Positions 1-5,610 of a stretch of 7,354 bases of DNA are shown here, in pieces. This stretch comes from JAVBNJ01 sp031551625 (GTDB lineage: Bacteria > Bacteroidota > Bacteroidia > Bacteroidales > UBA932). Position numbers and translations under genes: made by a program. A model generated the notes under the pieces. The model was not told the DNA's origin. It saw only the letters and a list, made by a program, of their open reading frames with translations, and searched no databases. The stretch's first letter is position 1, and each line of letters starts with the position of its first letter. The stretch spans positions 1 through 7,354 of the forward strand of contig JAVBNJ010000128.1 of assembly GCA_031551625.1 (NCBI GenBank). Reading direction: 5' to 3'.

Positions 1-2
1 TT

Positions 3-653
3 TACTATGCCGCTTTTAAAGCCTGATTTATACAGGAACAAATAAAAGCATCGGCTCAAAAACACGATATGAACATCGCTACCCGCCGCGAAATTTTGTT
101 GGGCAGCAACCAATATCCGAACTTCACGGAAACGATCGACAAAGACGTTACCGCCGAAACCGTAGCACGCGGTTGTGGTTGCCATTGCAAGGTAGAAAAT
201 AAAATAGCCGAACCGATTGAACTATACCGTGGCGCCCAAGCTTTCGAAGCCTTGCGCTACGCCACCGACAAGAGCGGCAAGCAACCGCAGGTATTTATGC
301 TGACTTTCGGAAACCTTGCATTCTGCCGCGCCCGCGCCCAGTTTGCCAGCAATTTCTTTGCTTGCGCCGGTTACAAAGTGGTAGACAATAACCGTTTTGC
401 AACTATCGAAGAAGGTGTGAAAGCCGCACTGGCCGCCAAAGCCGAAATCGTAGTAGCCGGCTCGAGCGACGACGAATATGCCGAAGGCGCTCCGAAAATT
501 TTTGAACAACTCGGCGGCAAAGCTATTTTTGTAGTAGCCGGCGACCCTGCCTCACGCGCCGAATTGGAAGCCAAAGGCATCAAAAATTTTGTCAACGTGA
601 AGAGCAATGTGCTCGAGACATTGAAGGGATATCAAAAAGAATTGGGATTGTAA
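3..653 (+). CDS. mutA: Methylmalonyl-CoA mutase small subunit, 3' end, with an internal in-frame stop
   Basis: This is the C-terminal part of the small (beta) subunit of adenosylcobalamin-dependent methylmalonyl-CoA mutase, which pairs with MutB to interconvert succinyl-CoA and methylmalonyl-CoA. The start lies outside the window. The reading shows the end of the TIM-barrel domain (DMNIATRREILLGSNQYPNF), then a linker, then a Rossmann-like cobalamin-domain fold. That fold lacks DxHxxG and instead has LTFGNLAFCRARAQF and SSDDEYAE, which is normal for this non-catalytic subunit. The same frame is clearly homologous upstream of position 24 (YYAAFKA) and downstream of it (FIQEQIKASAQK), but a TGA sits between them at 24-26. 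A restart at ATG 69 would give only 194 residues, without the barrel. The gene may therefore be a pseudogene, or the stop may be a sequencing error. It is followed by a cassette that separates it from mutB. Family assignment is firm; functional status is not. Confidence 0.88.
24..26 (+). other. In-frame TGA within mutA (Gly expected)
   Basis: The frame reads YYAAFKA, stop, FIQEQIKASAQK. Related small subunits, as I recall them, have a glycine at this position (AFKAGFIQ), so one change from GGA to TGA explains the stop. There is no frameshift, because the frame is the same on both sides. TGA is used as a normal stop by the neighbouring GxxExxY gene, and no other conserved gene here contains an internal TGA, so a reassigned genetic code is unlikely. 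Confidence 0.8.
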
Positions 654-679
654 GAATACGATTCAATACAAAAAATACA

Positions 680-719
680 ATTCAGCACAGAGACACAGGG
701 CACACAAAGTTACACTGAG
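680..719 (+). repeat. Left arm of the inverted repeat around the GxxExxY gene
   Basis: It begins ATTCAGCACAGAG, whose exact reverse complement occurs at 1131-1143. Alignment of the whole arm with the right arm gives about 33 matches over 41 positions, with a 2-nt gap. The arm is rich in CACAGAG/ACACAG motifs and contains no stop codon in the frame shared by mutA and the GxxExxY gene. Confidence 0.85.
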
Positions 720-1109
720 ATGTCGGAATTTGAATACAATACCATTTCGAGTCAGATTATTAAGGCAGCCATTGAAGTTCACAAAGAGCTTGGCCCTGGC
801 TTACTAGAATCGGTTTACGAGTATTGTCTCACGGCAGAGTTAAAACGAGCAGGACTACAGGTTGCACAACAAGTTGCGCTACCAATACATTACAAAAATG
901 AAAAACTGGATAAGGAATACTACATTGACATTTTGGTGGAAGACAAAATTATTTTGGAACTGAAATCAGTGGAAATAATTTTACCTATCCACGAATTTCA
1001 ATTGCTTACCTATTTAAAATTATCCGGTAAAACATTAGGATTGCTTATTAACTTTAACGTTCCCTTGCTCAAAGAAGGCATACGCCGCAAAATAAACGGT
1101 ACTCTGTGA
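720..1109 (+). CDS. GxxExxY protein (PD-(D/E)xK nuclease-like family)
   Basis: A 129-residue protein with the family signature GLLESVY at residues 27-33 (G27, E30, Y33), preceded by the typical AAIEVHKELGPG helix. The nuclease-fold residues expected of the PD-(D/E)xK superfamily are visible: D70 in YYID, then E80-L-K82 after a beta strand, and a later conserved Q94 in HEFQLLTYLK. The end (LLINFNVPLLKEGIRRKI) is also typical, so the protein looks full length. The biological role of this family is not established; nuclease activity is inferred from the fold. The gene lies in a tight inverted-repeat cassette, has no promoter of its own that I can see, and probably rides on mutAB transcription. 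Base composition is clearly more A/T-rich than mutA and mutB, consistent with foreign origin. ATG 720 is chosen because it starts at the canonical N-terminus; the frame is open further upstream through the repeat to the mutA stop. Confidence 0.93.
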   Translation: MSEFEYNTISSQIIKAAIEVHKELGPGLLESVYEYCLTAELKRAGLQVAQQVALPIHYKNEKLDKEYYIDILVEDKIILELKSVEIILPIHEFQLLTYLKLSGKTLGLLINFNVPLLKEGIRRKINGTL

Positions 1110-1143
1110 AACCCTGTGTTCCCCCTGCGCCTCTGTGCTGAAT
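1102..1143 (-). repeat. Right arm of the inverted repeat around the GxxExxY gene
   Basis: This arm is the reverse complement of the left arm: its outer 13 bp are identical (CTCTGTGCTGAAT) and the inner part is diverged. It contains the stop codon of the GxxExxY gene (TGA at 1107-1109). Its outer edge is 35 bp before the mutB start. Confidence 0.85.
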
Positions 1144-1178
1144 GTGAATTTAAATATGAAATTATTAAAATTAAAAAT

Positions 1179-3296
1179 ATGAGACCAAAATTCTCAGACG
1201 TAAATTACAACGCTGTGCCGAAAGCCGACGCAGCGAAACCGGCTACATGGAACACGCCGGAACAATTGGAGGTAAAGAGCCTTTACTCGGCCAAAGACCT
1301 CGAAGGAATGGAACATTTGAATTATGCCGCAGGCTTGCCGCCGTTCCTGCGCGGCCCGTACAGCACGATGTATGTGATGAGCCCGTGGACGATTCGTCAA
1401 TACGCCGGATTTTCGACTGCCGAAGAAAGTAACGCTTTTTATCGCCGTAACCTCGCTGCCGGACAAAAAGGCCTGAGCGTCGCTTTCGACCTGGCGACTC
1501 ACCGCGGCTACGACTCCGACCATCCGCGCGTCATCGGCGACGTCGGCAAAGCCGGAGTCGCCATCGATTCCGTCGAGGACATGAAGATCCTCTTCGACGG
1601 CATTCCGCTCAGCGACATGAGCGTGTCGATGACCATGAACGGCGCAGTATTACCGATTTTGGCCTTCTACATTGTAGCAGGTTTGGAACAAGGCGCTACG
1701 CTCGAAGAACTGAGCGGAACTATTCAAAATGATATTTTGAAAGAATTCATGGTGCGTAACACATATATTTATCCGCCCGAATTTTCAATGCGCATTATCG
1801 GCGATATTTTTGCCTACACGGCCAAAAACATGCCGAAATTCAACTCCATTTCTATTTCCGGCTACCACATGCAGGAAGCCGGCGCTACGTGCGATATCGA
1901 AATGGCTTATACATTGGCCGACGGGTTGGAATACCTTCGTACCGGTATTGCTGCCGGTATGAGTGTCGATGAATTTGCTCCGCGCTTGTCGTTCTTCTGG
2001 GCCATTGGCATGAACCATTTTATGGAAATTGCCAAGATGCGCGCCGCCCGTATGTTGTGGGCCAAGATTGTAAAATCGTTCGACCCTAAAAACCCGAAAT
2101 CATTGTCGTTGCGTACGCACTCGCAAACATCGGGCTGGTCGTTGACCGAACAAGACCCGTTCAACAACGTAGCCCGTACGTGTATCGAAGCTATGGCAGC
2201 GGCGTTGGGACACACCCAATCGTTGCACACCAACGCGCTCGATGAAGCTATTGCGCTGCCCACCGATTTCTCGGCACGTATTGCACGTAACACGCAAATC
2301 TATATTCAGGAAGAAACCAACGTATGTAAATCGCTCGACCCGTGGGCGGGTTCGTATTACGTAGAATCCCTGACCAATGCTATTGCCCAACGCGCATGGG
2401 CGCACATCGAGGAAGTGGAAAAACTTGGCGGTATGGCCAAAGCCATTGAAACGGGCATTCCGAAACTGCGTATCGAAGAAGCGGCTGCTCGCAAGCAAGC
2501 CCGTATCGACTCGCATGCCGATACGATTGTAGGGTTGAACAAATACCGCTTGGATAAAGAAGACCCGATCGAAATCCTCGATGTGGACAACACGAAAGTG
2601 CGTGAATCGCAAGTAGCGCGTTTGAAGCAACTCCGCGCCAACCGCGACGAAGCGAAGGTGAAAGCCGCTCTTGCAGCTATTACCGAAGCCGCTAAAAACA
2701 AAACAGGCAATTTGTTGGCATTGGCCATTGAGGCGGCCAAAGTACGCGCTACGCTCGGCGAAATTTCCGATGCATGCGAAGAAATAGCAGGACGTTACAA
2801 AGCAACCATCCGTATGAACTCAGGTGTATATGCCGCCGAAGCGAAGAACAACGGCGATTTTGAAAAAGCGAAGAAACTGGTAGCCGAATTTGCGAAGAAA
2901 GAAGGCCGCCAACCGCGTATTATGATTGCCAAGCTGGGACAAGACGGCCACGACCGCGGCGCCAAAGTGGTAGCCACCGGTTATGCCGACGTAGGATTCG
3001 ACGTGGACAGGGGCCCGTTGTTCCAAACCCCGGCAGAAGCCGCCAAACAAGCGGTAGAAAACGATGTGCACGTAGTTGGCGTATCGTCGCTTGCTGCCGG
3101 CCACAAAACACTGGTTCCGCAAATCATTGAAGAATTGAAAAAACTCGGCCGCGAAGATATCATGGTCGTAGTGGGCGGTGTAATTCCGGCACAAGACTAC
3201 GATGCCCTGTACAAAGCAGGCGCAGCTGCTATCTTCGGCCCCGGTACACCGGTAGCCCTGGCTTCTATCAAGATTATGGAATTGCTGTTAGCGTAA
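1179..3296 (+). CDS. mutB: Methylmalonyl-CoA mutase large subunit
   Basis: The catalytic subunit of adenosylcobalamin-dependent methylmalonyl-CoA mutase, 705 residues, a normal length. The N-terminal TIM barrel (about 30-540) contains PWTIRQYAGFSTAEESN with Y75, MVRNTYIYPP with R193, and SGYHMQEAGAT with H230. By my alignment these correspond to Y89, R207 and H244 of the Propionibacterium enzyme. The C-terminal cobalamin-binding domain (about 575-705) has the base-off motif D589-x-H591-x-x-G594, with K585 upstream, then GPLFQTP, VVGVSSLAAGH and VVVGGVIP. ATG 1179 is preferred to the in-frame GTG at 1116: it gives the expected N-terminus, and the GTG lies inside the inverted repeat. The region before the start is A-rich with no Shine-Dalgarno. 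It should be co-transcribed with mutA through the inserted cassette. One oddity is R611 in DVDRGPLFQTP, a position normally held by a small hydrophobic residue. Confidence 0.97.
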   Translation: MRPKFSDVNYNAVPKADAAKPATWNTPEQLEVKSLYSAKDLEGMEHLNYAAGLPPFLRGPYSTMYVMSPWTIRQYAGFSTAEESNAFYRRNLAAGQKGLSVAFDLATHRGYDSDHPRVIGDVGKAGVAIDSVEDMKILFDGIPLSDMSVSMTMNGAVLPILAFYIVAGLEQGATLEELSGTIQNDILKEFMVRNTYIYPPEFSMRIIGDIFAYTAKNMPKFNSISISGYHMQEAGATCDIEMAYTLADGLEYLRTGIAAGMSVDEFAPRLSFFWAIGMNHFMEIAKMRAARMLWAKIVKSFDPKNPKSLSLRTHSQTSGWSLTEQDPFNNVARTCIEAMAAALGHTQSLHTNALDEAIALPTDFSARIARNTQIYIQEETNVCKSLDPWAGSYYVESLTNAIAQRAWAHIEEVEKLGGMAKAIETGIPKLRIEEAAARKQARIDSHADTIVGLNKYRLDKEDPIEILDVDNTKVRESQVARLKQLRANRDEAKVKAALAAITEAAKNKTGNLLALAIEAAKVRATLGEISDACEEIAGRYKATIRMNSGVYAAEAKNNGDFEKAKKLVAEFAKKEGRQPRIMIAKLGQDGHDRGAKVVATGYADVGFDVDRGPLFQTPAEAAKQAVENDVHVVGVSSLAAGHKTLVPQIIEELKKLGREDIMVVVGGVIPAQDYDALYKAGAAAIFGPGTPVALASIKIMELLLA

Positions 3297-3298
3297 TG

Positions 3299-3320
3299 CC
3301 CCCTAGCCCCCAAAGGGGGA
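3299..3320. repeat. C/G palindromic intergenic element
   Basis: Immediately after mutB the sequence CCCCCTAGCCCCCAAAGGGGGA forms a small hairpin: CCCCC at 3307-3311, loop AAA, GGGGG at 3315-3319. Similar C-run/AAA/G-run palindromes are, to my knowledge, scattered between genes in many Bacteroidetes genomes. It has no T-tract of its own and lies just before the real terminator. Confidence 0.5.
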
Positions 3321-3329
3321 ACTGAGAAC

Positions 3330-3365
3330 AAAAATCCCCGAGGAAGAAAAGCATCGGGGATTTTT
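3330..3365 (+). terminator. Rho-independent terminator after mutB
   Basis: A perfect 12-bp stem pairs AAAAATCCCCGA (3330-3341) with TCGGGGATTTTT (3354-3365) around a 12-nt loop. It has a G/C core and a T-run at the end, and the A-run at the start could make it work in both directions. It closes the mutAB transcript. Confidence 0.85.
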
Positions 3366-3366
3366 G

Positions 3367-3374
3367 TATCTTTG
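3367..3374 (+). promoter_or_regulatory. Bacteroidetes -7 promoter box for the zinc-ribbon gene
   Basis: TATCTTTG matches the TAnnTTTG consensus exactly and sits directly behind the terminator T-run, 21 bp before the next start codon. No TTG is present at the usual -33 position, so only half of the promoter is supported. The 14-nt context TTTTTGTATCTTTG recurs before purB. Confidence 0.6.
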
Positions 3375-3395
3375 CCTTTACTAAAAATATAAATT

Positions 3396-3656
3396 ATGGA
3401 AAAGACCAATAAATTCTGCCAAAGTTGCGGAATGCCCATGAAGAAAGACCAGCAAGGTGGCGGTACCAATGCCGACGGTTCGAAGAACAACCTCTATTGC
3501 AGCTATTGCTACCAAAATGGCAACTTCACATTTAACGGTACGGTCAAAGAATTTCAGACCTTCTGCAAAGACATGATGATTAAAAGCGGGCATCCGAAAT
3601 TTCTGGCATGGCTGTTCACCCGTAACATGAAGCGATTAGCTCGGTGGAAAAAATAA
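3396..3656 (+). CDS. Small zinc-ribbon protein (putative zinc ribbon family)
   Basis: An 86-residue protein with two CxxC knuckles, C8-x-x-C11 in FCQSCGMPM and C35-x-x-C38 in YCSYCYQNG. The conserved spacer GTNADGSKNNLYC matches the widespread putative zinc-ribbon domain family (Pfam Zn_ribbon_2 type). The four cysteines should bind one zinc ion. The C-terminal half (about 45-86) is basic, ending in TRNMKRLARWKK, and has no signal peptide or membrane segment. The family has no established biochemical role; a regulatory or nucleic-acid-binding function is only a guess. The gene stands alone between the mutB terminator and the promoter of the histone-like gene, with its own -7 box, and looks complete. 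Confidence 0.85.
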   Translation: MEKTNKFCQSCGMPMKKDQQGGGTNADGSKNNLYCSYCYQNGNFTFNGTVKEFQTFCKDMMIKSGHPKFLAWLFTRNMKRLARWKK

Positions 3657-3658
3657 AA

Positions 3659-3688
3659 TTGCAGATACCGGAAAATTGTGTACTTTTG
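3659..3688 (+). promoter_or_regulatory. Promoter of the histone-like gene (TTG-19-TACTTTTG)
   Basis: TTG at 3659-3661 is followed after exactly 19 nt by TACTTTTG at 3681-3688, matching both elements and the spacing of the Bacteroidetes primary promoter. The predicted start near 3693 leaves an A/T-rich leader of about 35 nt before ATG 3728. The -33 element overlaps the last bases of the zinc-ribbon gene's end. Confidence 0.75.
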
Positions 3689-3727
3689 TCGACTAATTTT
3701 TTTAATAACCAAAAACATTTTAACAAA

Positions 3728-3904
3728 ATGCAAGCATTACTTACTAAAATCAAAACCGAAATCGAAACTTTCGTAAAAGAAGCCGAAGCACAAATTGAAA
3801 AAGGTAACAAAGCAGCCGGAACCCGCGCTCGCAAAGCCGCCATGGAAATCAGCAAACAAATGAAAGAATTCCGTAAACTTTCGGTAGAAGAATCAAAAAA
3901 ATAA
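3728..3904 (+). CDS. Histone H1-like protein, Hc1 type
   Basis: A 58-residue, highly charged protein resembling the short Hc1/histone H1-like proteins common in Bacteroidetes. Residues 1-24 form an acidic amphipathic helix (MQALLTKIKTEIETFVKEAE). The hallmark GNKAAGTRARKAAMEI follows at 26-41, then a basic helix (SKQMKEFRKLS) and a Lys-rich end. These proteins are thought to bind DNA and compact the nucleoid; that role is inferred from the family. An in-frame GTG at 3644 would add 28 residues, but that part overlaps the preceding gene and the promoter, so ATG 3728 is the start. The gene is monocistronic, with a strong promoter upstream and a terminator 26 bp after its stop, as expected for an abundant protein. 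Confidence 0.88.
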   Translation: MQALLTKIKTEIETFVKEAEAQIEKGNKAAGTRARKAAMEISKQMKEFRKLSVEESKK

Positions 3905-3930
3905 TTCCTTTCTTCATATAAAGGAAATAG

Positions 3931-3957
3931 CCCCGGCCCATGCCGGGGTATTTTTTT
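3931..3957 (+). terminator. Rho-independent terminator after the histone-like gene
   Basis: CCCCGGC (3931-3937) pairs with GCCGGGG (3942-3948) around the 4-nt loop CCAT, and a run of seven T follows shortly after (3951-3957). A second, weaker hairpin lies just upstream: TTCCTTT 3905-3911 with AAAGGAA 3920-3926. Confidence 0.85.
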
Positions 3958-4002
3958 GATAATTTTCACACTTTTATAAGCAATCCGGTAACATATTTTT
4001 TG

Positions 4003-4010
4003 TATCTTTG
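4003..4010 (+). promoter_or_regulatory. Bacteroidetes -7 promoter box for purB
   Basis: TATCTTTG is an exact TAnnTTTG match, 16 bp before the purB ATG, so the leader would be very short (about 10-12 nt). No good TTG is seen at the -33 position. The preceding TTTTTG makes a 14-nt identity with the box before the zinc-ribbon gene. Confidence 0.6.
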
Positions 4011-4026
4011 TTTTTTGATTTAGTCT

Positions 4027-5367
4027 ATGGAATTACACTCACTAACTGCTATCTCGCCGGTTGACGGGCGCTATAGGGCGCAAGTGGAGCAACTGGCCAA
4101 TTATTTCTCTGAGTATGCATTGATTCGCTACCGCGTATTAGTCGAAGTCGAATATTTTATCGCTTTGTGCGAACTGCCGCTGCCGCAACTGAAAGCCGTA
4201 GATAAAAAATGCTATGAGGCGTTGCGCAACATTTACGAAAACTTTACGGAAGCGCAAGCCGCCGAAATCAAAACCATTGAGCGTACTACCAACCACGACG
4301 TGAAAGCGGTAGAATATTTTTTAAAAGCGGAATTCGAAAAGCTCGGATTGAACGAGCACCGCGAGTTTATCCATTTCGGGCTTACGTCGCAAGATATTAA
4401 CAACACTGCCACACCACGCAGCCTGCGCGATGCGCTGCACGATGTGTACCACCCGTTGATAATGGATGTCCTGGATACCTTGCAACGCTTCGTCGTTGAA
4501 TGGAATGACGTGCCCATGTTGGCACGTACGCATGGACAACCTGCCTCTCCCACCCGCTTGGGCAAAGAGATTAATGTATTTTTAGAACGCTTGGTTAACC
4601 AATTTGCAGGGCTCAGGGTTATTCCATTTGCCGCGAAATTCGGCGGCGCCACAGGCAATTTCAACGCTCATCATGCAGCCTATCCGGCTATTGATTGGAA
4701 AGAATTTGCCGACCATTTTGTGGAAAGCCTTGGGCTCGAACGTTCACAACACACCACGCAAATTGAACACTACGACTACCTCGCCGCACAGTTCGATGCC
4801 ATGAAACGCATCAACACTGTACTGCTCGACCTGTCGCGCGATATGTGGATATACATTTCGATGGAGTACTTCAAGCAGAAAATTAAAGCGGGCGAGGTGG
4901 GGTCGTCGGCCATGCCGCATAAGGTGAACCCGATTGATTTCGAAAATGCCGAAGGGAATATCGGCATTGCCAATGCCCTGTTCGAACACTTAGCTGCTAA
5001 ACTCCCTGTATCGCGCTTGCAGCGCGACCTCACAGACAGCACGGTATTGCGTAATGTTGGTGTACCGGTAGCGCACACAGTAATTGCCATGCGTTCGTTG
5101 CTCAAAGGATTGAATAAGCTATTGCTTAACCGCACCGCTATTGATGCCGACCTGGAAGATAACTGGGCGGTAGTAGCCGAAGGGGTTCAAACCATCCTTC
5201 GCCGCGAGAATTACCCCAACCCTTACGAAGCGTTGAAGGCATTGACCCGCACGAATGAAGCTATTACTAAAGAAAGCATGCATCGCTTTATCCAATCGCT
5301 CGATGTGCCGGAAAACGTGAAGAAAGAATTGCTGGCGCTGTCGCCGCAAACGTATACGGGGGTGTAG
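4027..5367 (+). CDS. purB: Adenylosuccinate lyase
   Basis: A complete 446-residue fumarase/aspartase-superfamily enzyme that catalyses two steps of purine synthesis: SAICAR to AICAR plus fumarate, and adenylosuccinate to AMP plus fumarate. Visible signatures are SPVDGRY at 10-16, TTNHDVKAVEYF at 87-98, the T120-S121-Q122-D123 loop, ARTHGQPASPT with the catalytic-type H169, KFGGATGNFNAH at 204-215, and the family signature GSSAMPHKVNP at 292-302 with its mobile catalytic serine. The early PVDGRY and overall length are like the E. coli PurB branch. The protein is soluble and cytoplasmic, with no signal peptide. It has its own -7 box and no co-directional gene close behind it; only a weak A/T-rich region follows, then the promoter of the candidate RNA. 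Nothing looks broken. Confidence 0.97.
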   Translation: MELHSLTAISPVDGRYRAQVEQLANYFSEYALIRYRVLVEVEYFIALCELPLPQLKAVDKKCYEALRNIYENFTEAQAAEIKTIERTTNHDVKAVEYFLKAEFEKLGLNEHREFIHFGLTSQDINNTATPRSLRDALHDVYHPLIMDVLDTLQRFVVEWNDVPMLARTHGQPASPTRLGKEINVFLERLVNQFAGLRVIPFAAKFGGATGNFNAHHAAYPAIDWKEFADHFVESLGLERSQHTTQIEHYDYLAAQFDAMKRINTVLLDLSRDMWIYISMEYFKQKIKAGEVGSSAMPHKVNPIDFENAEGNIGIANALFEHLAAKLPVSRLQRDLTDSTVLRNVGVPVAHTVIAMRSLLKGLNKLLLNRTAIDADLEDNWAVVAEGVQTILRRENYPNPYEALKALTRTNEAITKESMHRFIQSLDVPENVKKELLALSPQTYTGV

Positions 5368-5400
5368 AAGTAATAAATTGGAAATTATTATTTAAATAAA

Positions 5401-5431
5401 TTTGCAGTATAAAAATTTGTTTTTATATTTG
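5401..5431 (+). promoter_or_regulatory. Strong promoter upstream of the candidate small RNA
   Basis: TTTG at 5401-5404 is followed after exactly 19 nt by TATATTTG at 5424-5431, matching both elements and spacing of the Bacteroidetes primary promoter. The predicted start is near 5436. No coding region follows on this strand, which argues that the product is an RNA. Confidence 0.75.
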
Positions 5432-5435
5432 CAAC

Positions 5436-5610
5436 GTAATTAACGTTCTTTCTTTACTGACTTTTATTCTATTTAAGAAATCTGGAAAATTTCTATACTC
5501 AAGGGATAAAGCGATTTCTCACAAATAAAACGTGGGGTTTGCTTGTTTTGAGTATAGGTATTCCAGAACCTCTTAAATGATAAGTAAAGTACCACGTTTC
5601 TCATTTTTAA
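5436..5610 (+). ncRNA. Candidate structured small RNA (long imperfect hairpin, 6S-like shape)
   Basis: From 5442 to 5598 the sequence folds by eye into one extended hairpin. The paired segments, outside to inside, are: 5442-5446/5594-5598; 5452-5457/5584-5589; 5464-5467/5580-5583; 5471-5478/5571-5578; 5481-5487/5561-5567; 5493-5502/5548-5557 (10 bp, CTATACTCAA with TTGAGTATAG); 5509-5514/5539-5544; and 5517-5522/5532-5537 (including G-T pairs). The loop at 5523-5531 is A-rich. Small internal loops separate the helices, and a T-run (5603-5607) follows the base. A perfect promoter places the transcript start just before the first helix. Length (about 160-175 nt) and the single rod with interior bulges resemble 6S RNA, but I cannot see a clear large central bubble, so the family is not assigned. 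The reverse strand could form a mirror-image fold, but only this strand has the promoter. Confidence 0.6.

Larger units (their letters stand above)
680..1143 (+). mobile_element. GxxExxY cassette: inverted-repeat-bounded insertion between mutA and mutB
   Basis: A 464-bp unit consists of an outer inverted repeat of about 41 bp enclosing a single 390-bp gene. The gene's ATG begins at the inner edge of the left arm and its TGA lies inside the right arm, so almost nothing else is present. Without the unit, mutA and mutB would be about 61 bp apart, as expected for an operon. I see no convincing target-site duplication and no transposase, so if the unit moves, the machinery must act in trans or be the encoded protein itself. 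The compact design and position support an insertion; mobility is inferred. Confidence 0.55.

Noticed and set aside
1..653. Reassigned genetic code with TGA read as glycine, as in some candidate-phyla bacteria
   Set aside because: No other internal TGA occurs in mutB, purB or lpxB, TGA serves as the stop of the GxxExxY gene and of lpxB, and the promoters and gene set are Bacteroidetes-like.
656..689. Target-site duplication next to the left arm (ATACGATTCAATACA and ATACAATTCAGCACA)
   Set aside because: Both copies lie on the same side of the cassette and match only 12 of 15; there is no partner at the right end.
1116..1178. Upstream GTG start for mutB giving a 726-residue protein
   Set aside because: The extra 21 residues are encoded by the right repeat arm and spacer, and do not look like a mutase N-terminus; ATG 1179 gives the normal length.
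2100..2630. 176-codon open frame on the minus strand
   Set aside because: It is a shadow of mutB caused by biased codon use; there is no start context and no domain.
3644..3727. GTG start that would extend the histone-like protein by 28 residues
   Set aside because: It overlaps the end of the zinc-ribbon gene and the promoter; the Hc1 family begins at the ATG at 3728.
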